64,000 nucleotides of DNA from Streptomyces qinglanensis (GTDB lineage Bacteria; Actinomycetota; Actinomycetes; Streptomycetales; Streptomycetaceae), in assembly GCF_900111245.1 (NCBI RefSeq), contig NZ_FOGO01000010.1:186001-250000 (forward strand). Direction: 5' to 3'. The notes below the pieces were generated by a model, which saw only the letters and a list, made by a program, of their open reading frames with translations, had not been told where the DNA came from and did not search any database. The first letter of the stretch is position 1. Each line of letters starts with the position of its first letter. This document shows positions 33,591 through 41,736 of this stretch, piece after piece. The position numbers and the translations under genes were made by a program.

Positions 33591-34892
33591 TCACTCCCCC
33601 TCGACCCGCATGATGCTGGCCACCCCGCGCACCGTGTCGAGGCCGCGGAGCGCCTCGACCGTCGCGCTGAGCGCCGCGTCCTGGGCACGGTGGGTGACCA
33701 CGACGAGCCAGGCGCCGTCGTGCGGGCCCTCCTTGCCCTTCTGCCGCACGGTGTCGATGGAGACCCCGTGCTCGGCGAAGACCATCGCCACCTGCGCCAG
33801 CACACCCGGCTTGTCGGCGACGTCCAGGCTGATGTGGTAGCGGGTGACCACCTCGCCCATGGGCGAGACGGGCAACTGCGCGTAGGCCGACTCGCCGGGG
33901 CCCCGGCCGCCGCTGAGCTTGTTGCGGCAGGCGGCGACCAGGTCGCCGAGCACGGCGGAGGCGGTGGGCGAGCCGCCCGCTCCCGGGCCGTAGAACATCA
34001 GCTGCCCCGCCGCGTCGGACTCGACGAAGACGGCGTTGTACGCCTCCCGCACCGAGGCCAGCGGATGGCTGAGCGGCAGCATCGCGGGGTGCACCCGTGC
34101 GGTCACCGAGCGGCCGTCCGCGGCCCGCTCGCAGATGGCCAGGAGCTTGACGGTGCAGCCCATCCGCTTCGCGGAGGCGATGTCGGCCGCCGTGACCTCG
34201 GCCAGGCCCTCGCGGTGCACGTCGTCCAGCCGCACCCGGGTGTGGAAGGCGATACCGGCCAGGATGGCGGCCTTGGCGGCCGCGTCGAAGCCCTCCACGT
34301 CGGCGGTGGGGTCGGCCTCCGCGTACCCGAGCGCGGTGGCCTCGTCCAGCGCCTCGCTGTAGCCGGCGCCGGTGGACTCCATCCGGTCGAGGATGAAGTT
34401 GGTGGTGCCGTTGACGATGCCCAGCACGCGGTTGACCTTGTCGCCCGCCAGGGACTCGCGCAGCGGCCGCACCAGCGGGATGGCGGCGGCGACGGCCGCC
34501 TCGTAGAAGAGGTCGACGCCGTACTTGTCGGCGGACTCGTGGAGGGTGGAGCCGTCCTCGGCCAGCAGTGCCTTGTTCGCGGTCACGACGCTGGCGCCGT
34601 GCTCGAAAGCCGAGGTGATCAGGGTCCGGGCCGGCTCCAGGCCACCGATGACCTCGACCACCACGTCGATGTCCGCGCGCGCGGCGAGCGCCGCCGCGTC
34701 GGTGGTCACCAGCGCCGGGTCGATGCCCGCGCGGACCCGGTCGGGACGGCGTACGGCGACCCCGGCCAGCTCGACCGGGGCGCCGATGCGCTGCGCGAGG
34801 TCCTCCGCGTGCGTCGTCATGATGCGTGCCACCTCTGAGCCGACGACCCCACAGCCCAGCAGCGCCACCTTCAGCGGACGCGTACGCATCAT
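33591..34892 (-). CDS. hom: Homoserine dehydrogenase with ACT domain
   Basis: About 433 residues. The NAD(P) loop is LLGCGVVGSEVAR (~10-22). The catalytic domain has VNGTTNFILDRM and LGYAEADPTADVEGFDAAAK with the catalytic Lys/Asp. A C-terminal ACT domain (~355-430, VADKPGVLAQVAMVFAEHG) is the usual site of threonine feedback inhibition. Start is one of two adjacent ATGs (34892, 34889) after AGAGG. It reduces aspartate semialdehyde toward threonine and methionine. Confidence 0.96.
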   Translation of the reverse strand: MMRTRPLKVALLGCGVVGSEVARIMTTHAEDLAQRIGAPVELAGVAVRRPDRVRAGIDPALVTTDAAALAARADIDVVVEVIGGLEPARTLITSAFEHGASVVTANKALLAEDGSTLHESADKYGVDLFYEAAVAAAIPLVRPLRESLAGDKVNRVLGIVNGTTNFILDRMESTGAGYSEALDEATALGYAEADPTADVEGFDAAAKAAILAGIAFHTRVRLDDVHREGLAEVTAADIASAKRMGCTVKLLAICERAADGRSVTARVHPAMLPLSHPLASVREAYNAVFVESDAAGQLMFYGPGAGGSPTASAVLGDLVAACRNKLSGGRGPGESAYAQLPVSPMGEVVTRYHISLDVADKPGVLAQVAMVFAEHGVSIDTVRQKGKEGPHDGAWLVVVTHRAQDAALSATVEALRGLDTVRGVASIMRVEGE

Positions 34893-35034
34893 CTGACCTC
34901 TTCTCGACTTCTTCTCGACTGCTTCTCGCACGGGCCGCCTTCCGGCCTGCCGCACCCGGCGTTTCGTCCCGTCAAGTCTCACTTACCGATACGGAGATTC
35001 CACGCCTGTTCCAGTATGTGGGACGTATATCTCG

Positions 35035-36450
35035 CTAACCGACATCGAGCCGCAGGAGATCCTCCTCCGTCTCGCGCCGCACGATCGTCCGCGCCTGCCC
35101 ATCCCGTACCGCGACGACCGGCGGCCGCAGCGCATGGTTGTAGTTGCTCGCCATCGAACGGCAGTACGCGCCCGTCGCCGGCACGGCCAGCAGATCGCCC
35201 GGCGCCAGATCGGCGGGCAGGAAAGCGTCCCGTACGACGATGTCACCGCTCTCGCAGTGCTTGCCCACCACCCGGCTGAGCATCGGCTCCGCCGCCGAGG
35301 CCCGGGAGACCAGCGCCACGCTGTACTCGGCGTCGTAGAGCGCCGTACGGATGTTGTCCGACATCCCGCCGTCCACGCTCACATACGTCCGCAGCCCCTC
35401 CAACTCCTTGAGCGTGCCGACCTCGTACAGCGTGAACGCCGTCGGCCCGGCGATCGCACGGCCCGGCTCCACCGACAGCCGCGGCACCGCCAGCCCCGCC
35501 GCCTCGCACTCCCGGGTGACGATGTCCCCCAGCGCCTTGGCGATCTCGTGCGGCTCGCGCGGATCGTCCTCGGGCGTGTAGGCGATCCCCAGCCCGCCGC
35601 CCAGGTCGATCTCCGGCAGCTCGACCCCGTGCTCGTCCCGGACCCGGGTCAGCAGCCCCACCACGCGGCGGGCCGAGACCTCGAAACCGGCCATGTCGAA
35701 GATCTGCGAGCCGATGTGCGAGTGGATCCCGGTCAGCTCCAGGCTGTCCAGCATCAGAACCCGGCGCACCGCCTCGGCCGCCGGCCCCTCCCCGGCCCCG
35801 GACGAGCCGCCCCCGGCCAGCGCCAGCCCGAACTTCTGGTCCTCGTGCGCGGTCGCGATGAACTCGTGCGTGTGCGCCTCGACACCGACCGTGACCCGGA
35901 TCTGCACCGGCTGCCGCCGCCCCAGCCGCGCCGCGGTGTGCGCGACCCGGGCGATCTCCTGGAACGAGTCCAGCACGATCCGCCCCACGCCCGCCTCGAC
36001 AGCCCGCTCGATCTCCTCGTCGGACTTGTTGTTGCCGTGCAGCGCGATGCGCTCGGCGGGCATCCCCGCGTCCAGCGCGGTCGCCAGCTCGCCGCCCGAG
36101 CACACGTCGAGGTTCAGCCCCTCCTCGTGCAGCCAGCGCACGACGGCCCGGGAGAGGAACGCCTTCCCCGCGTAGTAGACGTCGGCGTCCGGCCCGAAAG
36201 CGTCCCGCCAGGCACGGCAGCGGGCCCGGAAGTCGGTCTCGTCCATCACATACGCCGGGGTGCCGAACTCCTCGGCCAGACGGCGCACGTCCAGGCCGCC
36301 GACCGCGACGGCCCCCTCCGGCGTGCGCTCCACGGTCTGCGCCCACACCCGCGGGTCGAGCGAATTGAGATCGGCCGGAGGCGCCGTGTAGTGGCCCTCG
36401 GGAAGAACGTCGGCGTGCCGGGGCCCGGCCGGGTGTGCGGAACGGCTCAT
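35035..36450 (-). CDS. lysA: Diaminopimelate decarboxylase
   Basis: 471 residues, fold-type III PLP enzyme. The PLP Lys is in VYYAGKAFLSR (~94), the stacking His in GIHSHIGSQIFD, the Gly-rich loop in DLGGGLGIAYTPEDD, and the active-site Cys in VVGKHCESGD. It makes lysine from meso-diaminopimelate. ATG at 36450 follows AGGGA; the frame runs open upstream into nrtL but not as protein. It lies 34 bases downstream of nrtL, so they are probably one operon. Confidence 0.96.
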   Translation of the reverse strand: MSRSAHPAGPRHADVLPEGHYTAPPADLNSLDPRVWAQTVERTPEGAVAVGGLDVRRLAEEFGTPAYVMDETDFRARCRAWRDAFGPDADVYYAGKAFLSRAVVRWLHEEGLNLDVCSGGELATALDAGMPAERIALHGNNKSDEEIERAVEAGVGRIVLDSFQEIARVAHTAARLGRRQPVQIRVTVGVEAHTHEFIATAHEDQKFGLALAGGGSSGAGEGPAAEAVRRVLMLDSLELTGIHSHIGSQIFDMAGFEVSARRVVGLLTRVRDEHGVELPEIDLGGGLGIAYTPEDDPREPHEIAKALGDIVTRECEAAGLAVPRLSVEPGRAIAGPTAFTLYEVGTLKELEGLRTYVSVDGGMSDNIRTALYDAEYSVALVSRASAAEPMLSRVVGKHCESGDIVVRDAFLPADLAPGDLLAVPATGAYCRSMASNYNHALRPPVVAVRDGQARTIVRRETEEDLLRLDVG

Positions 36451-36484
36451 GATCGTGTCCCTGTGTCCCTGGATTGCGAAATGT

Positions 36485-37525
36485 CTACAGATGCGCGGGT
36501 GCGCTGACGCCGAGCTGGGACAGGCCGCCTGCCAGCACCGCTCCGGTGGCCTCGGCGAGGGCCAGCCGGCCGCGGTGCGCGGCCCCGGGTTTCTCCTCAC
36601 CGCGGGGCAGCGGCGGACACACGTCATGGAAGGCGGCGAACGCCTGGGCGACGGCGTCCAGATGCCGCGCCAACGGCCCGGCCGCCGTGATCCGCGCCCG
36701 GTCCGCGAGCAGCGCCAGCAGCCGGGCACCCGCGGCGTCGAGCGGCACCGCGCCCTCCGCGTCCGGGCGCAGCCCGAGCCGGCGCCCGTTGCGCAGCAGC
36801 GAGCAGACCCGGGCGTGCGCGTACTGCACCCGGAAGAGCGAACTCGCACGCTCGGTACGCACGGCGAGCACCGCCGGATCCTCACCGGTGACCGCGGCCC
36901 AGCGCGGAATGTCGCGGGCGGGGACGTCGGTCGGCGCGGTGGGGGGCGCCTCGCTGTCGGGGGATGCGGTGGGCGGTGTCGCGTAGTCGGTCGGTGCGGT
37001 GGGCGGTGCCCCAGCGTCGGACGGTGCCCGCTGGTCCGCGGTCCGGGGTGGGGCTGCGGTCCGGAACGGTTCGGCGACCAGCGTCGGTTCCGCGGTCCGA
37101 GTCGGGGCTGCGGTCCGGGGCGGTTCCGCGGTCCGAGTCGGGGCTGCGGCCCCAGCCGACCCGCTCTCCGTCAGCGTACGCAGCAGTGCGACCCGGGCCT
37201 CGTTCGTCAGGGTGACGTTCACGAACCCTCCGCCGACGACCTCGGCACCGCCGACCGCGTCCACATCCCCCTCGAGCCGCGCACATAGCTGCTGCGCGAG
37301 CTCCTGCGCGGGGCGGCCGCACGCTGCCGCGATCTGGAAGGCGACCCCGGTCGCGTAGTCACCCGGGCCCCGCCGGGGCGGGGACTCCACCACGACACGC
37401 ACGCCGCCGATGCGAGCCGCCGCACTCCCCGAGGGCCCGTCCCCGGTGAAACGGGCGGCCTCACCATCGGGCAGCACATGAGGCAGCACGTGCCGGATGG
37501 TGCGGGAGAGCTGGGCGGGGGTCAC
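36485..37525 (-). CDS. nrtL: ArgS-related anticodon-binding protein NrtL
   Basis: 346 residues. The N-terminal ~120 resemble the add-1 domain of arginyl-tRNA synthetase (DYATGVAFQIAAACGRPAQEL, ends GFVNVTLT). The C-terminal ~140 resemble the DALR anticodon-binding domain (SSLFRVQYAHARVCSLLRNG). The catalytic Rossmann domain with HIGH and KMSK is missing. Between them lies a repetitive Pro/Thr/Ala linker (~125-210) encoded by 36-bp repeats. It cannot aminoacylate tRNA; binding of tRNA-Arg is inferred. GTG start without a clear ribosome site. Confidence 0.85.
   Translation of the reverse strand: MTPAQLSRTIRHVLPHVLPDGEAARFTGDGPSGSAAARIGGVRVVVESPPRRGPGDYATGVAFQIAAACGRPAQELAQQLCARLEGDVDAVGGAEVVGGGFVNVTLTNEARVALLRTLTESGSAGAAAPTRTAEPPRTAAPTRTAEPTLVAEPFRTAAPPRTADQRAPSDAGAPPTAPTDYATPPTASPDSEAPPTAPTDVPARDIPRWAAVTGEDPAVLAVRTERASSLFRVQYAHARVCSLLRNGRRLGLRPDAEGAVPLDAAGARLLALLADRARITAAGPLARHLDAVAQAFAAFHDVCPPLPRGEEKPGAAHRGRLALAEATGAVLAGGLSQLGVSAPAHL
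37086..37150. repeat. 36-bp tandem repeat inside the NrtL linker
   Basis: A segment starting GGTTCCGCGGTCCGAGTCGG recurs at 37086 and 37122, exactly 36 bases (12 codons) apart, with more degenerate copies toward 36960. It keeps frame and encodes PTRTAEP-like units. Confidence 0.75.
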
Positions 37526-37914
37526 AGAGCAAGCGTATGGGAGGCGGGGTGGGTCCGCGCGAACCGGTTTCGGTAGCTGGGACGTCTCCGCGGCCCCCGC
37601 AGGCGCCGCGCTCACGCGCTGCGCCGACCCGGCGACGCACGGCATCAGGACCAGGGGAGCGCGGAGTGCGGGACACGGGGGCGCGGGGCCTCGGCAGCGG
37701 GCTCCGCCGGGCGCCCTCGCGTCCCCAGCGCACTCCGGCGCCGCGGCGGAACCGGAGTCCGGCACGGGCATCGGCGTCACCGCAGGGACGCACGTCCGGC
37801 ACCGGGACGGGGGCCACCGATCCGGCACGGCACGGCCAGCGGCAGCCGCGCACCGAGTCCGGCAGCCACCCCGACCTCCCCGCACTCTCAGGAATCTCAG
37901 GGCTTTCAGGGCTT

Positions 37915-38403
37915 TCAGGGCTCGACGGTCTCGGAAACTTCGGAGACCTCGTCGGCACCGCCGAAAGCATGGGGAGCCCCGCCGGACACTCTCCCCGCGG
38001 AACCGCCCCCCTCCGCCCCGGCCCCTCCGGGTCTCCCGAACGTCAGCCGGTGCACCATCTGCACGAGATCCGCGGGCTCGAAGGGCTTCCCGAGGAACGC
38101 GTCCACGCCTCTCTCACCGCCGACCACACCCCCGCCCTCCAACTCGGTGCACGCGCTCACGAGCGCGAGCGGCAGGTGCCTCGTACGCGGATCGGCGCGC
38201 AGCCGCTCCGCAGTACGGACCCCGTCCAGACGCGGCATCACCGCATCGAGCGTCACGACATCAGGCCGCACGCGATGCACCACGTCCAGGCACTCGGCAC
38301 CGTCGACTGCGGTCACCACCTCGAAGCCCTCCAGCTCGAGGTTGACCCTGATCAACTGCCGGATGACGCTGCTGTCGTCCACAACAAGCACCCGGCCGGA
38401 CAT
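37915..38403 (-). CDS. Single-domain response regulator (receiver only)
   Basis: 162 residues. The receiver (~1-120) has the acidic pair in VLVVDDSSVIRQ, phospho-Asp in DVVTLDAVMPRLDG (~51), Ser in LALVSACTEL, and Lys in DAFLGKPFEPADL. After it come ~40 residues of Gly/Ser/Glu-rich tail with no output domain. ATG at 38403 has only a weak ribosome site; GTG at 38412 is an alternative. Such stand-alone receivers usually relay phosphate or bind partners. No kinase is adjacent. Confidence 0.88.
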   Translation of the reverse strand: MSGRVLVVDDSSVIRQLIRVNLELEGFEVVTAVDGAECLDVVHRVRPDVVTLDAVMPRLDGVRTAERLRADPRTRHLPLALVSACTELEGGGVVGGERGVDAFLGKPFEPADLVQMVHRLTFGRPGGAGAEGGGSAGRVSGGAPHAFGGADEVSEVSETVEP

Positions 38404-38553
38404 ACCTGGCACATCCAGAAGCGTAGGCGCGCCCCTCCACCCGCGTCCGGGATTTGCCCATTTCCACCCCTGCTCCCACCCACCCGCACAACGCGTTCCG
38501 TCCCACCCGCAGTGACCTGGTAGTGTTCTACCTGTCGCCGCCCAGACGGCCAC

Positions 38554-38625
38554 GCCCCCGTAGCTCAGGGGATAGAGCAACGGCCTCCGGAGCCGTGTGC
38601 GCAGGTTCGAATCCTGCCGGGGGTA
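38554..38625 (+). tRNA. tRNA-Arg (anticodon CCG)
   Basis: A full cloverleaf: acceptor GCCCCCG pairs with CGGGGGT (G1-U72 wobble), anticodon stem ACGGC/GCCGT with loop CTCCGGA gives anticodon CCG reading CGG, and the T arm GCAGG-TTCGAAT-CCTGC is standard. CCA is not encoded. CGG is among the commonest Arg codons in this GC-rich genome. Confidence 0.95.
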
Positions 38626-39170
38626 CTTTGAACGAAGTACTGAAACGCCCTGTGACTCATGCTGATGATCACAGGGCGTTTGTCGTCGTATACGCGGTTC
38701 GTGACGGCCCGAGTCGACAGCAGTCCGCTGAGGTGGTCAGGCCGCGGCGGCGTCAGAGGCGGGCCGGGGGCAGACCAGACCCCACCCAGGCCCTCTCGTG
38801 ACACAAAACAGTCCCCGGAGTCCTCATCGTTGCCATCAACCTCGGTCGTCGCCGAGGCTCCGGTAACGAGGGGCTTCGGGGGCCTCGCCAGATCCTGCGG
38901 GAATCTCCTGCCGATAGACGTCTCCACCGACGGTGGGATTCTCCGGTTTTCTGGTCTATTACCCAGTTTCCACGCCACCCGACCCGTGTCAAGCGACCAC
39001 CACGGTGAGGGGCGTTGAGCCTGGTCAGGCCCCCTCTGCAACCGTCGGCAGGCCGCGCGGGGCTACGACCCGAGGGGGAGGTGTTCCCCGGCGACGAGGG
39101 GACCCGACAACGATGGGGGCCCGACGAAATCGCCAGGCCACCCGGAGACGGGACATCCGGGAAGAGGTGG
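38626..39170. other. Non-coding stretch after tRNA-Arg
   Basis: 545 bases with no gene I can support. It starts with the tRNA terminator. No integrase remnant and no second copy of the tRNA 3' end were seen. GC is slightly lower than neighbouring genes around 38920-39000. Confidence 0.5.
38643..38681 (+). terminator. Terminator of tRNA-Arg
   Basis: AAACGCCCTGTGA (38643-38655) pairs perfectly with TCACAGGGCGTTT (38669-38681) around a 13-base loop, with A and T ends like an intrinsic terminator. Confidence 0.85.
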
Positions 39171-39338
39171 TCATGACGGCGGAGGCGCGAACGGATTCGC
39201 GGGGTCGTCGGGGTCGTGAAGATCGACGCCTTGGCGCTCCAGTTCCTGCATGGCGGAACCGATCTCCCGCAAGCATGAATCGCACAAGGTCATGCCGTCG
39301 TCGAGGCCGGTCGCACCACACTTCTTGCACGTACCCAT
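39171..39338 (-). CDS. Small C4 zinc-ribbon protein
   Basis: 55 residues. Two Cys pairs, CKKC (~4-7) and CDSC (~19-22), flank a short loop and predict one zinc ribbon. The rest is acidic, with DLHDPDDPANPFAPPPS at the end. ATG at 39338 follows GGGGAG by eight bases; the frame continues upstream without protein character. No function is known. It may be a ribosome- or nucleic-acid-associated small protein, by analogy only. Confidence 0.7.
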   Translation of the reverse strand: MGTCKKCGATGLDDGMTLCDSCLREIGSAMQELERQGVDLHDPDDPANPFAPPPS

Positions 39339-39654
39339 CTGCCAACTCCCCACCGGCCCAGGGCCCTTTGAGTGCTGCTGCGCCACACAGAAGGTGAAAA
39401 GTACCTCACTGCGCGTATCAGCGACAGGTTGTTTGAAGGTCGGATCCCAGATCTGTGGCTGGAGTCCGTCCCGGCCGGTCACCTGTGGCTCCGCGGTGAC
39501 GCACGTCGCAACTTCACCGTGCGACTCCGCGCCGGACAGGGCGGAACTCTCACCGAACCGACAGCTCAGCACGGACGTGGGTGGCTCCGCGTTCGGACCG
39601 GGGCGCGGCGGCACGGCCGGATCGGACTGTCGGCAGCAGCCGACGCCGAAACCG
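39339..39654. other. Intergenic region, sigma-factor gene to zinc-ribbon gene
   Basis: 316 bases with no supported gene. It should hold the promoter of the zinc-ribbon gene on the minus strand. No clear hairpin or box was identified. Confidence 0.4.
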
Positions 39655-40839
39655 TCACGGAGACGAGATGTTGAGGCGGGCGGCCTGGCGGGTCAGGTGG
39701 CCGCGTTCGGCGAGGTTGGGTGCCTTGCGGGCCGCTTCGGCGTACAGGCGCGCCGCTGTCGCCCGGTCGCCGGCTCGCTCGTGGAGGTGGGCGGCCACCG
39801 CGGTGTGGCGGGGCAGGGAGTCGTCCAGAGCGGCGAGGGCGGCCAGTCCGGCACGCGGGCCGTCGGCCTCGCCGACGGCGACCGCGCGGTTGAGGCGGAC
39901 GATCGGGCTGTCGGTGAAGCGCGTGAGCTCGTCGTACCACTCGAGGATCTGCACCCAGTCGGTCTCCTCGGCGGTGGGTGCGTCCGCGTGGAGCGCCGCG
40001 ACGGCGGCCTGGGCCTGGTACTCGCCGAGTCGGTCGCGGGCGAGGGCGGCCTGGAGGATCGCGATGCCCTCGGTGATCGCCCCGGTGTCCCACCGGCCGC
40101 GGTCCTGCTCGGCGAGTGGGACCAGGCTGCCGTCGGGCGCGGTCCTGGCGGCGCGCCGGGCATGGTGGAGCAGCATGAGGGCGAGCAGTCCCGCCACCTC
40201 GGGGTGGTCGACGGCGGTCGCGAGTTGCCGGGTGAGCCGGATGGCCTCGGCGACGAGGTCGATGTCACCGCTGTAGCCCTCGTTGAAGACGAGGTACAGG
40301 ACGCGCAGCACGGTGGCGAGGTCGCCGGGCTGGTCGAAGCGTACTCCGGAGACGGTGCGCTTGGCCCGGCTGATGCGTTGCGCCATGGTCGCTTCGGGCA
40401 CCAGGTACGCGTGGGCGATCTGGCGGGTGGTCAGCCCGCCGACGGCGCGCAGGGTGAGCGCGACCGCGGACGACGGTGTCAGCGACGGGTGGGCGCACAG
40501 GAAGTAGAGTTGGAGTGTGTCGTCCACGGAGCCGGCGGGGCCGGGGGCCGGCTGCTCCTCGACGAGGTCTTCGCGTCTGCGGCGTGCGCTGTCCGCTCGG
40601 GTGGCGTCGAGGAACTTGCGCCAGGCCACGGTGACCAGCCAGCCCTTCGGGTCCCGCACAGGGGACCCGCTGCCGGGAGAGCCCTGTGCGGAGGTGGCGG
40701 GCCAGCCGCGGAGCGCCTCGATGAGTGCTTCCTGCACGGCATCCTCGGCCGCCGCGAAGTCGGCCCCGCGGCGGACGAGGATGCTGAGCACGCTCGGCGT
40801 GAGGCGCCGGAGCAGGAGTTCGTCCATCTGTCGGGTCAC
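39655..40839 (-). CDS. ECF42-type sigma factor with C-terminal helical extension
   Basis: 394 residues. Sigma region 2 (~10-75) has AAAEDAVQEALIEALRGWP and WLVTVAWRKFLDATR. Region 4 (~120-175) has TLRAVGGLTTRQIAHAYLV. A ~215-residue C-terminal domain with TPR-like helices (FNEGYSGD, RLNRAVAVGEADG) is the hallmark of the ECF42 group, which replaces an anti-sigma factor. The GTG overlaps the stop of the DGPF-protein gene by four bases, so the two are coupled. An internal ATG at 40827 is an alternative start. The activating signal is unknown. Confidence 0.92.
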   Translation of the reverse strand: MTRQMDELLLRRLTPSVLSILVRRGADFAAAEDAVQEALIEALRGWPATSAQGSPGSGSPVRDPKGWLVTVAWRKFLDATRADSARRRREDLVEEQPAPGPAGSVDDTLQLYFLCAHPSLTPSSAVALTLRAVGGLTTRQIAHAYLVPEATMAQRISRAKRTVSGVRFDQPGDLATVLRVLYLVFNEGYSGDIDLVAEAIRLTRQLATAVDHPEVAGLLALMLLHHARRAARTAPDGSLVPLAEQDRGRWDTGAITEGIAILQAALARDRLGEYQAQAAVAALHADAPTAEETDWVQILEWYDELTRFTDSPIVRLNRAVAVGEADGPRAGLAALAALDDSLPRHTAVAAHLHERAGDRATAARLYAEAARKAPNLAERGHLTRQAARLNISSP

Positions 40840-41243
40840 TCCGTGACGGTGGGCGGCTCGGTCAGGAAGGGGCGCAGCTCCAGCCATTCGTGGATCGGCT
40901 TCCCGCCGGCGCCCGGTGCGGCCGACAGTTCCCCGGCGAGTTCGACGGCACGCTCGTAGCTGTCGACGTCGATCGCCATCCATCCGGCGATGAGGTCCTT
41001 GGTCTCGGCGAACGGACCGTCGGTGACCGGCGGGCGGCCCTCTCCGTCGTACCGGACGAACGTCCCTTCGGGAGCGAGTGCCTGGCCGTCGACGAACTCG
41101 CCGGTCTGCTCCAGCCGCGCCGCGAAGTCCTGCATGTACTTCACGTGCGCCGAGATCTCCTCCGGCGTCCACTGGTCCATGGGGACGTCGTTCACTGCGG
41201 CGGGGGCGCCGCGGTAGTGCTTGAGCAGCAGGTACTTGGCCAT
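40836..41243 (-). CDS. YCII-related DGPF-domain protein (ECF42 partner)
   Basis: 135 residues of the YCII fold. The name-giving motif DGPF is in VTDGPFAETKDLIAGW (~72-87), and the conserved N-terminus is MAKYLLLKHYRG. Such proteins are almost always next to ECF42 sigma factors and form multi-copy clusters in some genomes; here there is a single copy. GAGGAGGA precedes the ATG at 41243. Function is unknown; a dimeric ligand-binding or enzymatic role is inferred from the fold. Confidence 0.92.
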   Translation of the reverse strand: MAKYLLLKHYRGAPAAVNDVPMDQWTPEEISAHVKYMQDFAARLEQTGEFVDGQALAPEGTFVRYDGEGRPPVTDGPFAETKDLIAGWMAIDVDSYERAVELAGELSAAPGAGGKPIHEWLELRPFLTEPPTVTE

Positions 41244-41736
41244 CGTGGTCCTCCTCGATGCGGGCGCGGCCCTTGTCGCCGCGTTCACAGTCTGTCGGGC
41301 TTCTGCCGAGTGTTCACAGCTTGTTCCGCATTCACAGTCTGCTCGGTGTTCACAGCCTGTTCCGCGTGTTCGGCCCGTTCCGGGTTGTTCTCGTATTCAC
41401 CCCGGGGACGGAGCCGGTCCCGGGTTCTCGACATCCCTCGACGTCCCTCGACGAATTTTTTTCGGCTCTCCCGGAGGAGCTCGGGCGAGGGGCGGCGCCG
41501 GTGCCGCGGCCTGAGGGCCGTCGGGTGGCCGGCTGACTGGTGGTGTCCGTGCGCGCCCGTCAGGGACGCATGGGAGGAGCACGGTCCGCACCCGAGGGGC
41601 GCCGCGGCGCGTACTAGGAGCGCCGCGCCGCGTACGAGGAGCGCCGCGCCGGGCCGCAGGCAAGCCGCGTCCGGGACGGGTCGGGCGACTTACGATGCCC
41701 GGTGCCGGTCGTGGCGGGAGGCGGGAGGAGCCGAGG
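41244..41736. other. Repeat-bearing region upstream of ilvE
   Basis: 493 bases with no gene. TTCACAG recurs at 41284, 41313, 41331 and 41349, the last three spaced 18 bases. Near 41608-41650 a ~21-bp unit containing AGGAGCGCCGCGCC is present twice. The DGPF and ilvE genes diverge here, so promoters for both must lie within. Confidence 0.55.
41284..41355. repeat. Degenerate TTCACAG repeats
   Basis: Four TTCACAG copies; three have exact 18-base spacing and similar flanks ending TGTTCCGC. They lie in the divergent DGPF/ilvE promoter region and could be binding sites or a decayed minisatellite. Confidence 0.6.

Noticed and set aside
35035..36885. lysA as a fusion with an upstream domain
   Set aside because: The frame is open into nrtL, but that part is an off-frame reading of NrtL; the ATG at 36450 has a good ribosome site.
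38565..39041. 158-codon frame on the minus strand over the tRNA
   Set aside because: It overlaps the tRNA-Arg gene and terminator, and has no motif or good start site.
38554..39170. tRNA-Arg as an integration site for a mobile element
   Set aside because: No integrase, no repeated tRNA 3' end and no change to foreign-like genes downstream.
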